A stretch of DNA of 64,000 bases from Rossellomorea aquimaris (GTDB lineage: Bacteria > Bacillota > Bacilli > Bacillales > Bacillaceae_B), in contig NZ_JXZC01000002.1 of the NCBI RefSeq assembly GCF_000935355.1, positions 62,001 through 126,000 on the forward strand. Direction: 5' to 3'. Shown piece by piece: positions 18,968 to 27,869 of this stretch (the first letter of the stretch is position 1; every line of letters starts with the position of its first letter). Position numbers and translations under genes: made by a program. The notes under the pieces are model-generated. The model was not told where the DNA came from. It saw only the letters and a program-made list of their open reading frames with translations, and did no database searches.

Positions 18968-18990
18968 TTGGATTTCCATTAAATGTTAAT

Positions 18991-19105
18991 CGTCTGGATT
19001 TTGATTGAAAACGGCTGGATTTTCTTCCTTTTCGGCTGGATTCTGAAGTGAAACGGCCGGATTATTGCCCATTTCGGCCGGATTATAAAAGAAAACGGCC
19101 GGATT
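18991..19105. repeat. 21-bp periodic repeat array, six copies
   Basis: A 10-bp core (CGTCTGGATT, CGGCTGGATT twice, CGGCCGGATT three times) begins at 18991, 19012, 19033, 19054, 19075 and 19096, an exact 21-bp period. The 11-bp linkers differ, but their 3' ends alternate between A-runs (GAAAA, TGAAA) and T-runs (CTTTT, CATTT), so the true unit may be 42 bp. It lies between the pepA terminator and the yuiF promoter. On the minus strand each unit reads Asn-Pro-Ala-Val/Glu plus three residues, but there is no start codon. Two helical turns per unit would put all cores on one face of the DNA. Confidence 0.85.
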
Positions 19106-19189
19106 ACCCCGCTTATCCTAAACTGGATCCCGGTTTCACATACACTTTCAGCTATCCCCCTACTTCTAATCAGGAATTCTCATAAAAAA

Positions 19190-19232
19190 AAGCCTTTTTT
19201 CAGTGTCATCGTGCTTGAACACTGAAAAAAGA
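19190..19232 (-). terminator. terminator of pepA
   Basis: TTTTTTCAGTGT (19195-19206) / ACACTGAAAAAA (19219-19230) hairpin; the minus strand continues into a long T-run. Confidence 0.85.
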
Positions 19233-19250
19233 CTATCCATTCCATCACAT

Positions 19251-20756
19251 TTATTTCTCTAAAGGCACAAAACGTTCAACCAATAGTGCCAGTGTTCTTG
19301 CCATGACACCCGTTCCGCCTTTCGGACCAAGTTCATAGCTTCCTTTCGTCGTAGCCGTACCGGCGATATCAAGGTGCACCCAAGGAAGACCTTCAGCAAA
19401 TTCTCCGACAAATGCCCCACCCATGATGGCGTGACCCGCTCGTCCCGGAGAGTTGTTCAAGTCGGCAATATCACTTCCACGAACACGTTTCTTGTCGTTT
19501 TCCGTATATGGAAGCTGCCAAATGTATTCGCCTGATTCACCTGACGCTTCCAGCACTTGCTCAAAGAACGCTTCATTATTCGTGAGGGCCCCTGTTTTGT
19601 CTTCACCCAGAGCAATGATGACTCCCCCTGTTAAAGTTGCAACGTCCACTAAATAATTTGCCCCTTGATGCTTCGCATAGGTCATACCGTCAGCAAGAGC
19701 AAGACGGCCCTCAGCGTCTGTATTTAACACTTCAATGGTTTTACCACTCATAGAGGTAATCACATCGTCAGGCTTGAATGCAGAGCCGCTCACCATATTG
19801 TCTGTTGAAGGAATGACGGCAACTACATTTTGTTCAGGTTTGATTTCTCCGATGATTTCCATGGCACCAAGAACAGCTGCAGCTCCTCCCATATCGGTTT
19901 TCATTCCGACGATTCCATCTTTAGGCTTAATGGAGTAACCGCCTGTATCAAAGGTGATTCCTTTTCCGACTAAACCGATGACATCTTTCCATTCATCTTT
20001 ACCGCTGTATTTAAGAACAATCATTTTCGGTGGTTCGACGGACCCCTGATTGACTGCGAGCAATGCGCCCATTCCCAGATGCTCCATCTCTTCTTTATCC
20101 AAAATCTCAACTTCAAAGTTGTATCGCTCAGCTAATTCAAGGGCGTATTCGGCTAATTTAGTCGAGGTTAATAGATTACCAGGAGTGTTCACCAGCGTAC
20201 GCGCTGAATTGACTCCGTTACCAAAGGCAGAGCCGATATGTAAAGCCATCTCTACTTCTTTAGAGTCTGAGCCCGTAAAGAACTCGATCGACTCCACCTG
20301 TACCTCCGGTTGATTAGATTTCTTTTTATAGCCGTGGAACTCATATGTAGACATCGTAAAGGCTTCCATGAAGGCATGAGCTGCATCTGTTGCTGCCATT
20401 TCATCAGAAACAAACGTATCCAGTGCAACTGAAAATGAAGAAACCTTCATATCCTTTAACGTTTTTGATGCTACGCCTAACGATTCTTTTAAAGAATCAA
20501 ACGTAAGCTCTTTTTGTTTTCCAAGACCTACGAATAATAACCGCTTCGTTTCCAGCTTTCCAAATGTATGTATCTTTGACACTTTCTTTGCTTCCGAAGA
20601 AATGTCTCCGTCTTTTACCAGTTGTGTAAGATAGCCTTCAAACGTGCGGTCAAGCTCTTTCAGCTCTCTTTCAAATGTTGGCTGATGATAAATCCCGACG
20701 ACCAGGCACTCTTGATTTGCGGTCCTTACTTCATTTTGATTAATCGAAAATTTCAT
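19251..20756 (-). CDS. pepA: leucyl aminopeptidase, M17 family (YuiE position)
   Basis: 501 aa cytoplasmic metallo-aminopeptidase removing N-terminal residues from peptides. The M17 catalytic segments are clear: [17 protein letters not shown] (metal-binding Lys and Asp), [11 protein letters not shown], and the signature [12 protein letters not shown]. The start is ATG 20756, preceded by GGAGGTG; an ATG six codons upstream overlaps that site. It corresponds to B. subtilis yuiE and lies upstream of yuiF in the same orientation, but with its own terminator. Confidence 0.93.
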   Translation of the reverse strand: MKFSINQNEVRTANQECLVVGIYHQPTFERELKELDRTFEGYLTQLVKDGDISSEAKKVSKIHTFGKLETKRLLFVGLGKQKELTFDSLKESLGVASKTLKDMKVSSFSVALDTFVSDEMAATDAAHAFMEAFTMSTYEFHGYKKKSNQPEVQVESIEFFTGSDSKEVEMALHIGSAFGNGVNSARTLVNTPGNLLTSTKLAEYALELAERYNFEVEILDKEEMEHLGMGALLAVNQGSVEPPKMIVLKYSGKDEWKDVIGLVGKGITFDTGGYSIKPKDGIVGMKTDMGGAAAVLGAMEIIGEIKPEQNVVAVIPSTDNMVSGSAFKPDDVITSMSGKTIEVLNTDAEGRLALADGMTYAKHQGANYLVDVATLTGGVIIALGEDKTGALTNNEAFFEQVLEASGESGEYIWQLPYTENDKKRVRGSDIADLNNSPGRAGHAIMGGAFVGEFAEGLPWVHLDIAGTATTKGSYELGPKGGTGVMARTLALLVERFVPLEK

Positions 20757-20913
20757 TTTAACCGACACCTCCATTCTCTATTATAGCGAAGATGTCCCAT
20801 TATTTCGACTATCTACCAAACCACTCCATAAAGTTAATTCAGTGGTTAATAGGGTATGATATAATGAGAACATTATTTTTATTCAAACAATTGAAAGGGT
20901 GGCATTTAACAGC

Positions 20914-21393
20914 ATGGAAGTATTTTTAAATTTTCCATTATGGGCATCTTTATTTTCAATCTTCTTTGCTCAGTTTGTAAAGGTTCCCATACAGTTTATC
21001 GCGACCAGGGAGTTAAATTGGTCATTGATTACCTCAACAGGTGGGATGCCAAGTTCCCATTCAGCGGCCGTAACGGCATTATCTACTGGAGTGGCCCTGG
21101 AAGTGGGCGTGGATTCACCGATCTTCGCCGTATCCGCCATGTTTGCCATCATTACGATGTTTGACGCAACGGGGGTCAGGAGGCAGGCAGGAGAACAAGC
21201 GATTGTTTTGAATCGGTTGATGATTGATTTCCAGAAGTTCATGTCAGAAGCAAAAGGCTGGCAGAACAAGCCTGAACAAGAAAAGCGCAAGGAGCTGAAA
21301 GAATTACTCGGTCACAAACCCATTGAAGTGTTCTTTGGGGGACTTTCGGGGATCATTCTAACGCTTCTGCTTCATTATTTTTTAAATGCTTAG
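20914..21393 (+). CDS. yuiD: divergent PAP2 family membrane protein (YuiD)
   Basis: 159 aa, DUF212. STGGMPSSHSAAVTALS and MFDATGVRRQAGEQ resemble phosphatase motifs of acid phosphatase/vanadium haloperoxidase proteins. About four membrane segments. Start ATG 20914 with AAAGGGTGG upstream; a GTG at 20899 lies inside that site. It overlaps no gene but is closely followed by the BtuF-like gene. Confidence 0.85.
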   Translation: MEVFLNFPLWASLFSIFFAQFVKVPIQFIATRELNWSLITSTGGMPSSHSAAVTALSTGVALEVGVDSPIFAVSAMFAIITMFDATGVRRQAGEQAIVLNRLMIDFQKFMSEAKGWQNKPEQEKRKELKELLGHKPIEVFFGGLSGIILTLLLHYFLNA

Positions 21394-21403
21394 GAGTGTC
21401 ACG

Positions 21404-22195
21404 ATGAGAATTGTTTCAATCTGCCCCAGTAATACAGAAATAATCGATTATCTTGGATTAACATCGAATCTTGTAGGAGTTGATGATTACTCCGATTATC
21501 CTAAAGAGGTCGATTCCCTTCCCAGGCTTGGACCGGACCTCTCTATTAACATGGATAAGGTAGAGGCCTTGAAACCTGATTTGGTGTTCTCTTCATTAAG
21601 TGTACCCGGTATGGAAAAAAACATAGAAGAACTGGAAAAGCGGAACATCCCCCACATTACGTTAAATCCTCAGAACTTTTCTGACATTGCCGAAGACCTT
21701 TTAACGGTTGGGAAAGCTTGTGGAATAGAAGAACACGGAATTCGGCGTCAGAAAGAATTTTTACAGACCGTAAATCGCTTAAAAGCGATCAGTTCAGGGG
21801 TTCAAAATCCACCATCTCTCTACTGGGAATGGTGGCCAAAGCCTGTTTTCACCCCTGGTAAGATCAACTGGTTAACCGAGTTGAGCGAGATGATCGGTGC
21901 TCGAAATCTTTTTGATGATGTGGATCTGGCGAGTGTTCAAACGGATTGGGACGACGTACTGAAACGTGATCCAGACTATATCTGTCTTGCATGGGTCGGC
22001 GTCCAGCAGAAACGGGTTAACCCTGATATCGTGAGGAAGCGTACTGGATGGAACGAAATGAAGGCTATTCAAAAAGACCGGATTTTCGTTCTGGAGGAAG
22101 CCCTCTATTGCAGGCCATCACCCCTTCTTTTAAAAGGTGCTGTCAAGCTTGCAGAAGTTCTTCATCCTGAATTGTATAAAGAGGTCCGATGGTAG
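21404..22195 (+). CDS. BtuF-like cobalamin/metal-binding protein without signal peptide
   Basis: 263 aa with the fold of periplasmic vitamin B12/siderophore binding proteins: MRIVSICPSNTEIIDYLGL at the start, VEALKPDLVF, then a C-terminal lobe with KRDPDYICLAWVG. It begins directly at the first beta strand: there is no signal peptide or lipobox, and no ABC permease or ATPase is nearby, so it is probably cytoplasmic. TAGGAGTG precedes ATG 21404, 10 bp after yuiD, which suggests co-transcription. Confidence 0.8.
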   Translation: MRIVSICPSNTEIIDYLGLTSNLVGVDDYSDYPKEVDSLPRLGPDLSINMDKVEALKPDLVFSSLSVPGMEKNIEELEKRNIPHITLNPQNFSDIAEDLLTVGKACGIEEHGIRRQKEFLQTVNRLKAISSGVQNPPSLYWEWWPKPVFTPGKINWLTELSEMIGARNLFDDVDLASVQTDWDDVLKRDPDYICLAWVGVQQKRVNPDIVRKRTGWNEMKAIQKDRIFVLEEALYCRPSPLLLKGAVKLAEVLHPELYKEVRW

Positions 22196-22197
22196 AA

Positions 22198-22234
22198 AAA
22201 AGCTCGCAGTTCAACGTGTGAACTGCGAGCTCTT
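22198..22234. terminator. bidirectional terminator
   Basis: AGCTCGCAGTTCA (22201-22213) / TGAACTGCGAGCT (22219-22231), A-run before and T-run after. Confidence 0.9.
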
Positions 22235-22236
22235 TT

Positions 22237-22941
22237 CTATTCTTCTTTTGGTGATAATATCTGCTGTCTAAACACTTGCATGGATTTATTTTCATTTAGA
22301 TCTACTAATTGCTGTTCAGATAACTCACCTGAACCCATCTGGATTACGTATACGTCCAGAGTCTGTTTTCCCCATTCATTATACACATCGTCCACTGTCT
22401 CGTAATAGAGGTCCAGTCTATTCCCCTTAATAGCGCTCCCTTTATCGGCTACTACCCCATATCCATAATGGGGGATAAAAAGAATGGTACCAATAGGATA
22501 AACGGAAAGATCGGCTGCAATCGTAGAATATAAATCACGTTTCACTTTCACACCAGAATATGTAATTCCATAGAGTGGATGCCCCGGGTTTTTCCCGGTC
22601 GATTCAATCCCGGCTGTGTAGCCTGTCGCTACAACCTCATGCTTCGTATACTGTTCCCAATCAACCGACTCTTCCAACGTCCTCGGTTCAACAGGTGTAC
22701 TTGCAGAGATTTGAGTCTCAAAACCTGCCAGCCTCTTAAGAAATTTAAATGACAAACCTAAACGATTTGTCTGATGCTCTTTATAATTCAAACTGGTTTG
22801 ATCATGGTCACCCTTGTCCATCAACCAGGCTTTAAAGGTTTGGGCCTCTACTCCCGAAACTGATTGAAAAGTAGTTCCCAGTGCCAGGACAAATAAACTG
22901 ACCATAACGAATCTCTTCGTCCATGTTTTAAACAAATTCAT
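22237..22941 (-). CDS. yuiC: 3D-domain peptidoglycan-active protein (YuiC)
   Basis: 234 aa exported protein. Residues 1-33 form a signal peptide or anchor ([16 protein letters not shown]). The C-terminal 110 aa is a 3D/MltA-like double-psi barrel: VATGYTAG at the start, PIGTILFIP, and [20 protein letters not shown] with the three conserved Asp. B. subtilis YuiC is a muralytic stationary-phase-survival-type protein, so a lytic transglycosylase is likely. GGGAGGAG precedes ATG 22941. Confidence 0.85.
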   Translation of the reverse strand: MNLFKTWTKRFVMVSLFVLALGTTFQSVSGVEAQTFKAWLMDKGDHDQTSLNYKEHQTNRLGLSFKFLKRLAGFETQISASTPVEPRTLEESVDWEQYTKHEVVATGYTAGIESTGKNPGHPLYGITYSGVKVKRDLYSTIAADLSVYPIGTILFIPHYGYGVVADKGSAIKGNRLDLYYETVDDVYNEWGKQTLDVYVIQMGSGELSEQQLVDLNENKSMQVFRQQILSPKEE

Positions 22942-23161
22942 GTATTCACTCCTCCCACCCTTATTACTTCCCAACCAGGAGGAGATATATGCATAAATTG
23001 AGAAAAAAATCGAATAGTTTCAATATTTGGAAATTATTAGGGTGGTAGTTTTGAGAATCCCTTATAAAGGAATTTCACCGCCCATATGCGACCTTGCAGG
23101 CGGTGGCAATGATATTACCTACATCAACTAGTATGTACAATTTTTATAAAAAGTCATAATA

Positions 23162-23208
23162 AAAAAACCGTTCAACTCGAGAAAGATACCTCGGCTAAAC
23201 GGATTTGA
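23162..23208 (-). terminator. probable terminator of yuiB
   Basis: Imperfect hairpin CCGTTCAACTCGAG / CCTCGGCTAAACGG, followed on the minus strand by a T-run. Confidence 0.55.
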
Positions 23209-23526
23209 TTAAAACATACGATATCCTTTTGCTCTTAAAATCCTCATTACGACTCCTGCCAGAATCGCTCCTGCCAATCCACTTCCTAAAATCACAAGAT
23301 CGGCTATAGCCAAGTGGCTGATTTTCGTACCTAACTCAGAAAAAGACTCGCCTGAATTTCGGAAATAATCTATAAAACGAACATCGTCTACAATAAAAAT
23401 GACAACAATTGGATAAATGATGGCCATGATCCACGTCATACGCAATAACATATTTAACAAGAAACCTATCCCAAAAAATAGAACAAAAAATAAAAGCATC
23501 GAAATAATCATTACATGTATAGGCAT
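23209..23526 (-). CDS. yuiB: membrane protein YuiB
   Basis: 105 aa with three hydrophobic segments (about 5-25, 32-48, 75-95). It matches B. subtilis YuiB in size and position. Function unknown. GGAGGTG upstream of the ATG. Confidence 0.75.
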   Translation of the reverse strand: MPIHVMIISMLLFFVLFFGIGFLLNMLLRMTWIMAIIYPIVVIFIVDDVRFIDYFRNSGESFSELGTKISHLAIADLVILGSGLAGAILAGVVMRILRAKGYRMF

Positions 23527-23738
23527 TTTACCGATTACACCTCCATAAACACTAAATAATAGTGTACCTCGAGTGAAATGAAAGCGTCAATATTTTCAAG
23601 GAAGATTTGTGGCATATTCACAAAATAAACTTATTTTCCATGCGGACATAAAAAAACAGACCCAATATCAGGATTCATACTTCACAAGTGAAGTATCCAC
23701 CCACATTAGGCCTGCTTTTATCATCTATCCTTTAGGGC

Positions 23739-23864
23739 TTATTTCTGTTTCCCGCTGCCTCCGCAGCACGGACACGTTTCAGAACCACCCAATACTAACT
23801 GAAAGTATCCTTTTCCTGAACAATAAAGACAGTATTTCGTTTTAGTACTTGCAGTAGCTCTCAT
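23739..23864 (-). CDS. yuiA: small zinc-finger-like protein YuiA
   Basis: 41 aa. It carries two CxxCxGxG motifs, YCLYCSGKG and CPCCGGSG, as in the DnaJ zinc-binding repeats, separated by YFQLVLGGSET. This is the pattern of B. subtilis YuiA, and the position between yuiB and yumB agrees. GGGAGAGGG lies upstream of the ATG at 23864. It probably binds one zinc; function unknown. Confidence 0.8.
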   Translation of the reverse strand: MRATASTKTKYCLYCSGKGYFQLVLGGSETCPCCGGSGKQK

Positions 23865-24023
23865 CAAATCCCTCTCCCTTTTCTTTAATTTCTTAATTTT
23901 CTGATAATATATCATCTATCCAGAATAAAGAAAAGGGACATTAGAGGGGATGTACCTCTAAGAAAGCGAATACATTTATGTTTTTCTTTCATTATCTCTT
24001 TTTTTCTTAAAATTTACAGAATT

Positions 24024-24506
24024 TTATAAAAATAAACGATACCGTGTGTATGCAAATTGGTCCCCAGGATTGATTCCTTCAATCATGTTTAACTCATGTT
24101 GAGATTCCATTCGTTTGATCATCTCATGCACCATAACGGATGTCTTCTCATCCTCCAATAATTCTTGAGGCGACTTCCACTGGACATCCCACAATTCAGC
24201 TTCTTCTATTTCAATAGAAGAATTTCCCTCATTCTCCAGCAGAAAGATCATCATGTTATCACTAATGTCATGTTGGATGACTCCTGATCTTACACCGATG
24301 ATTCCTTTGATAGCCGTATGTAATCCTGTCTCTTCCCTCACTTCTCTTATCACCGCTTCATCAACTGTTTCACCAGCGTTGACAAATCCTGCAGGAAGGG
24401 ACCACATTCCTTTCAAACCACTGTATTTCTTTTTCACCACAAGCCATTTACCGCTTTCATCAATGACCAGTCCAGCAACCGCCAGCCAAACCTTCCCTCT
24501 TTTCAC
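24024..24506 (-). CDS. Nudix hydrolase
   Basis: 160 aa. The Nudix box GFVNAGETVDEAVIREVREE is complete (GX5EX7REUXEEXGU), placing it among pyrophosphohydrolases of nucleoside-diphosphate derivatives; the substrate cannot be read from sequence. I place the start at GTG 24506, preceded by GGGGGTG at 6 nt. The longer frame starting at GTG 24572 reads through the yumB terminator hairpin and is unlikely. Confidence 0.85.
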   Translation of the reverse strand: MKRGKVWLAVAGLVIDESGKWLVVKKKYSGLKGMWSLPAGFVNAGETVDEAVIREVREETGLHTAIKGIIGVRSGVIQHDISDNMMIFLLENEGNSSIEIEEAELWDVQWKSPQELLEDEKTSVMVHEMIKRMESQHELNMIEGINPGDQFAYTRYRLFL

Positions 24507-24537
24507 TGCAAACACCCCCATCAACATTTTCCCATAA

Positions 24538-24570
24538 TAAAAAGCAGAGCGGAAACCACCCTGCTTTTTC
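24538..24570 (-). terminator. terminator of yumB
   Basis: On the minus strand AAAAAGCAGGGTGG / CCGCTCTGCTTTTT, followed by ATTATG. It lies between yumB and the downstream Nudix gene. Confidence 0.75.
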
Positions 24571-24586
24571 ACTTATGATTTAAGAC

Positions 24587-25804
24587 TTAAAAGAACTTGA
24601 ACTTTCCTTTTTTGAAGACAAGTGATGGTCCACCAACCATGTAAAGAGCGCGGTTGTCGACTACTTTCTTCATGAAGGAAGCTTTTGTCCCAGTGATTTT
24701 CTTACCATAAACGACACCGATTGCGTCATCTTCACCAAGTGAACATACTGTTCCTTTGATGTCTGGAGTGAATTCTTCCAAGTGATCTTTCCCGTGTAGT
24801 AAAGAAGCAATGTTACGGGCACATACTTCCCCTTGCTGCATCGCAATTTGTGCAGTTGGAGGGTATGGACGCTCTGTCTCTTCATTGATCATCAGTGAAC
24901 AGTCACCGATGATGAAGATGTTGTCATGTCCTGGTGCGCGAAGATCTTTGTTGATTTTAACGCGAGCACGCATGTTTTCGATTCCAGCTCTTTCGATGAT
25001 GGAGTTACCACGTACACCGGCAGCCCATACGATCGTACCTGCTTTGATTTCTTCCACTTCGTCTTCACCTTTAGCGATGAGTACGCTGTCTGCTTTTGCT
25101 TCTTTAAGTGGAGTTCCGATATGGAATTCAACACCTTTTTTCTCAAGCTTGGCACGTGCGTATTTCACTAACTCTGGATCAAATCCAGGAAGGATCATTG
25201 GGGCAGCTTCCACGCATACGATGCGTACTTTCTTGCGGTCGATATCATATTCATGACAAAGTTCAGGAACACGGTTACCTAATTCACCTAAGAATTCGAT
25301 TCCTGTGAATCCTGCTCCCCCTACAACGATTGTAAGGCGGTCATCCTTTTTCTCTTCTTCGTTTTTATACGTGGCAAACTGTAATTCAATGTGCTCACGG
25401 ATTTGACGGGCAGAGTTGATGTTTGAAATCATGAATGCATGCTCATGAAGACCCTGGATACCAAATGTCTCTGATTCTGCACCTAATGCAACGACGAGGT
25501 AATCGAATTCTACTTCACCGTCACTTGTGATGACTTTCTTTTCTTCTACTTTAATGTCTTCAACAGTAGCTTGTAAGAAGTTTACTTTGCTTGTGTTAAC
25601 AACATCTTTAATGTTGTAACGAACACGATCATGATGAAGTGTACCTGCAGAAGCTTCGTGTAACCAAGTAGTCTCGTAGTGATAATCATTTTTATTTACT
25701 AAAATAATTTCTGCTTCATTTGTACCTAATTGCTTCTGAAGACGAGTTACCGTCATTAATCCACCATAACCTGCACCTAATACAACGATTCTTGGCTTTC
25801 TCAA
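24587..25804 (-). CDS. yumB: type II NADH dehydrogenase-like flavoprotein (YumB)
   Basis: 405 aa. Two Rossmann dinucleotide sites: [12 protein letters not shown] at the N-terminus (FAD) and [17 protein letters not shown] in the middle (NADH). The C-terminal FAD segment [10 protein letters not shown] and the quinone-side [15 protein letters not shown] are present. It should pass electrons from NADH to menaquinone without pumping protons. The start is TTG 25804: AAAGGTGG lies 11 nt upstream and the protein then begins [10 protein letters not shown] like its relatives. yutJ at 29.8 kb is a paralogue. Confidence 0.9.
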   Translation of the reverse strand: MRKPRIVVLGAGYGGLMTVTRLQKQLGTNEAEIILVNKNDYHYETTWLHEASAGTLHHDRVRYNIKDVVNTSKVNFLQATVEDIKVEEKKVITSDGEVEFDYLVVALGAESETFGIQGLHEHAFMISNINSARQIREHIELQFATYKNEEEKKDDRLTIVVGGAGFTGIEFLGELGNRVPELCHEYDIDRKKVRIVCVEAAPMILPGFDPELVKYARAKLEKKGVEFHIGTPLKEAKADSVLIAKGEDEVEEIKAGTIVWAAGVRGNSIIERAGIENMRARVKINKDLRAPGHDNIFIIGDCSLMINEETERPYPPTAQIAMQQGEVCARNIASLLHGKDHLEEFTPDIKGTVCSLGEDDAIGVVYGKKITGTKASFMKKVVDNRALYMVGGPSLVFKKGKFKFF

Positions 25805-26146
25805 CTGAATCACATCCACCTTTTTTGATAAATTTGCTTTGGATACTCTTAGAGTCCTCCACATCTTGCGTTTTTATCCCGTTCAATCTGATGCTATTAC
25901 CTTTTTCCCTATAGGAAAGAAACTGAAACAAATTAAACGAGACTGTTTTCCTTCATTCATGAGGAAATAGTGTATGAAAAATAAATAAAAACGAATAAAT
26001 AAGAAAGTATGTGACGTATTTCACGAACTACTACATACATATGCGAAAATTGTCATAAATTCTTAACAATATGCCTACATTACATAATATTCTTTTTGCC
26101 AGGTATTTTCAAGATATATATAGGAAATTAAAAACTTAAGAATATT
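25805..26146. other. AT-rich intergenic region upstream of yumB
   Basis: About 340 bp, strongly AT-rich; it must contain the yumB promoter on the minus strand. I see no structured leader or small gene. It ends where the 126-bp repeats begin. Confidence 0.5.
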
Positions 26147-26460
26147 CGAAAAGCGGAAGGGGCTCGCCCTGGGGCGACAAGCATAAGACGAGTGACCCGG
26201 AAAGGCGCACTTTGCCTTTTTGGGTCACTTGGCTTATGACCTCGAGCCCCAAGCCCCTGGAGCTGGACAAACCGAAAAGCGGAGGCGGCTCGCTCAGAGG
26301 CGACAAGCATAAGGCGAACCAGCCGGAAAGGCGTTCTTTGCCTTTTTGGCTGGTTTGACTTATGACCTCGAGCCTCTAGCCGCCGGAGCTGGACAAACCG
26401 AAAAGCGGAAGGGGCTCGCCCTGGGGCGACAAGCATAAGACGAGTACACCGGAAAGCGGA
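26147..26460. repeat. 126-bp tandem hairpin repeat, two full copies and one partial
   Basis: Copies start at 26147, 26273 and 26399 with the same CGAAAAGCGGA, an exact 126-bp period; the third stops near 26458. Each full copy folds on itself. The stems differ between copies but stay paired: GTGACCC/GGGTCAC in copy 1 is AACCAGCC/GGCTGGTT in copy 2, GGGGCT/AGCCCC becomes GGCGGCT/AGCCGCC, and GGGGC/GCCCC becomes GAGGC/GCCTC. The single-stranded GACAAGCATAAG and CTTATGACCTCGAG are conserved. GC content is far above the flanks. Because 126 is a multiple of 3, a minus-strand frame stays open, but it is not a gene. Confidence 0.9.
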
Positions 26461-26609
26461 TGAAATCCCATCTCCTCCAAAAGTCTGAAACTCCACTCCC
26501 CAAAAAGACTGATTATTCCCAATTATAATTTCAAATATTGTGAAGAATCGAGAGCTGTATGATAGAATAAATTAAAGTGAAAGACATCTTAATTGTTGGA
26601 GGGATCTAG

Positions 26610-27608
26610 TTGAAGGAAGATCAAAAAGTGTATGATATTACGATCATAGGCGGCGGTCCTACAGGGTTGTTTACGGCGTTCTATGGCGGCATGAGAAAAG
26701 CTTCAGTTAAGATTATTGAAAGTTTACCACAACTCGGGGGCCAGCTGGCTACTCTATATCCTGAGAAATACATATATGATGTTGCAGGTTTTCCTAAAGT
26801 GAAAGCCCAGGACCTTGTAAATAATTTAAAAGAACAGATGGCAAAGTTTGAGACGACGATTTGTCTTGAGCAAGCTGTGGAAGGGGTAGAAAAACAGGCT
26901 GATGGCATGTTTAAGCTCACGACAGATAAAGAGATTCATTTTTCCAGAACCATCATTATCACAGCAGGGAACGGTGCGTTCCAGCCTCGACGTCTGGAAC
27001 TCGAGCATGCGTCCGAATTTGAAGGGAAGAATCTTCATTACTTTGTTGATAATTTAGAGCATTTCAGGGGTAAGAAGGTTGTGATTTGCGGTGGTGGCGA
27101 TTCAGCCGTTGACTGGGCTCTTATGCTAGAGCCGATTGCAGAAAAAGTCTACCTCGTGCACAGAAGGGATAAATTCAGGGCACATGAGCATAGTGTGGAA
27201 AACCTGCACAATTCTACTGTGGAACTTAAAACACCTTATGTCCCGTCAGAACTGGTTGTTGATGATAACAAAATCAATCAGCTGATTCTAGAAGAAACAA
27301 AGGGTGATGAGAAGGAAATCCTTGATCTCGATGAGTTGATTGTAAACTTTGGATTTGTTTCTTCTCTTGGTCCGATCAAGGATTGGGGACTTGAGATTGA
27401 AAAGAATTCCATCGTGGTCAACTCAAGAATGGAAACGAATATTCCCGGTATCTATGCAGCAGGTGACATTAGTACGTACGACGGTAAAGTGAAACTCATT
27501 GCAAGCGGATTTGGTGAGGCACCGACAGCCGTTAACAATGCAAAAGCATATATGGATCCTAAAGCAAGAGTCCAGCCGATGCACAGTACATCCATGTTTA
27601 CAGACTAA
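26610..27608 (+). CDS. yumC: ferredoxin/flavodoxin-NADP+ reductase (YumC)
   Basis: 332 aa, thioredoxin-reductase-like FNR without the redox CxxC. FAD site [18 protein letters not shown] at the N-terminus, NADPH site [15 protein letters not shown] in the middle, and [11 protein letters not shown] near the end. B. subtilis YumC is essential and supplies reduced ferredoxin or flavodoxin. TTG start at 26610, preceded by GGAGGG. Confidence 0.92.
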   Translation: MKEDQKVYDITIIGGGPTGLFTAFYGGMRKASVKIIESLPQLGGQLATLYPEKYIYDVAGFPKVKAQDLVNNLKEQMAKFETTICLEQAVEGVEKQADGMFKLTTDKEIHFSRTIIITAGNGAFQPRRLELEHASEFEGKNLHYFVDNLEHFRGKKVVICGGGDSAVDWALMLEPIAEKVYLVHRRDKFRAHEHSVENLHNSTVELKTPYVPSELVVDDNKINQLILEETKGDEKEILDLDELIVNFGFVSSLGPIKDWGLEIEKNSIVVNSRMETNIPGIYAAGDISTYDGKVKLIASGFGEAPTAVNNAKAYMDPKARVQPMHSTSMFTD

Positions 27609-27635
27609 AGACGATTATGAGGGAGGTTTTAGGAT

Positions 27636-27728
27636 ATGTCATCCTATGCCTCTTTTTCATTTGGAGAAGAACAACCAATTATACAGAAAAAAGATCGCAG
27701 CTCTTATGAAAGTAAACTTTCAATTTAA
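27636..27728 (+). CDS. possible 30-aa peptide after yumC
   Basis: ATG 27636 is preceded by GGGAGG nine bases upstream and opens a 30-codon frame (MSSYASFSFGEEQ...YESKLSI) ending in TAA. It begins 27 bp after yumC in the same direction. The ribosome site is as good as those of the real genes here, but length alone proves little. Function unknown. Confidence 0.4.
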   Translation: MSSYASFSFGEEQPIIQKKDRSSYESKLSI

Positions 27729-27869
27729 GAAGTAACGTGACCTGGTCTTCGTCAAACACCCTCTCGCATACTAAACTTTTCCATCAACACCCATTGATTT
27801 GTTTATTTTAGCAATGAATGGGTAGACCAATAATAGGACAAAAAACATAGATAAAGGATGATGGATGGA

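Noticed and set aside
18970..19110. 21-bp array as a CRISPR or as a repeat protein
   Set aside because: Units of 10-bp core and 11-bp linker are far too short for CRISPR and no cas genes are near. The minus-strand NPA(V/E) frame has a stop upstream and no start codon.
24507..24572. N-terminal extension of the Nudix protein
   Set aside because: It would read through the yumB terminator hairpin; GTG 24506 has a proper ribosome site.
25108..25308. Frames on the plus strand inside yumB
   Set aside because: Shadow frames opposite a clear flavoprotein gene.
26128..26496. 122-codon minus-strand frame with internal repeats
   Set aside because: It exists only because the 126-bp non-coding repeat is a multiple of three; no ribosome site, and the stems covary as structure rather than codons.
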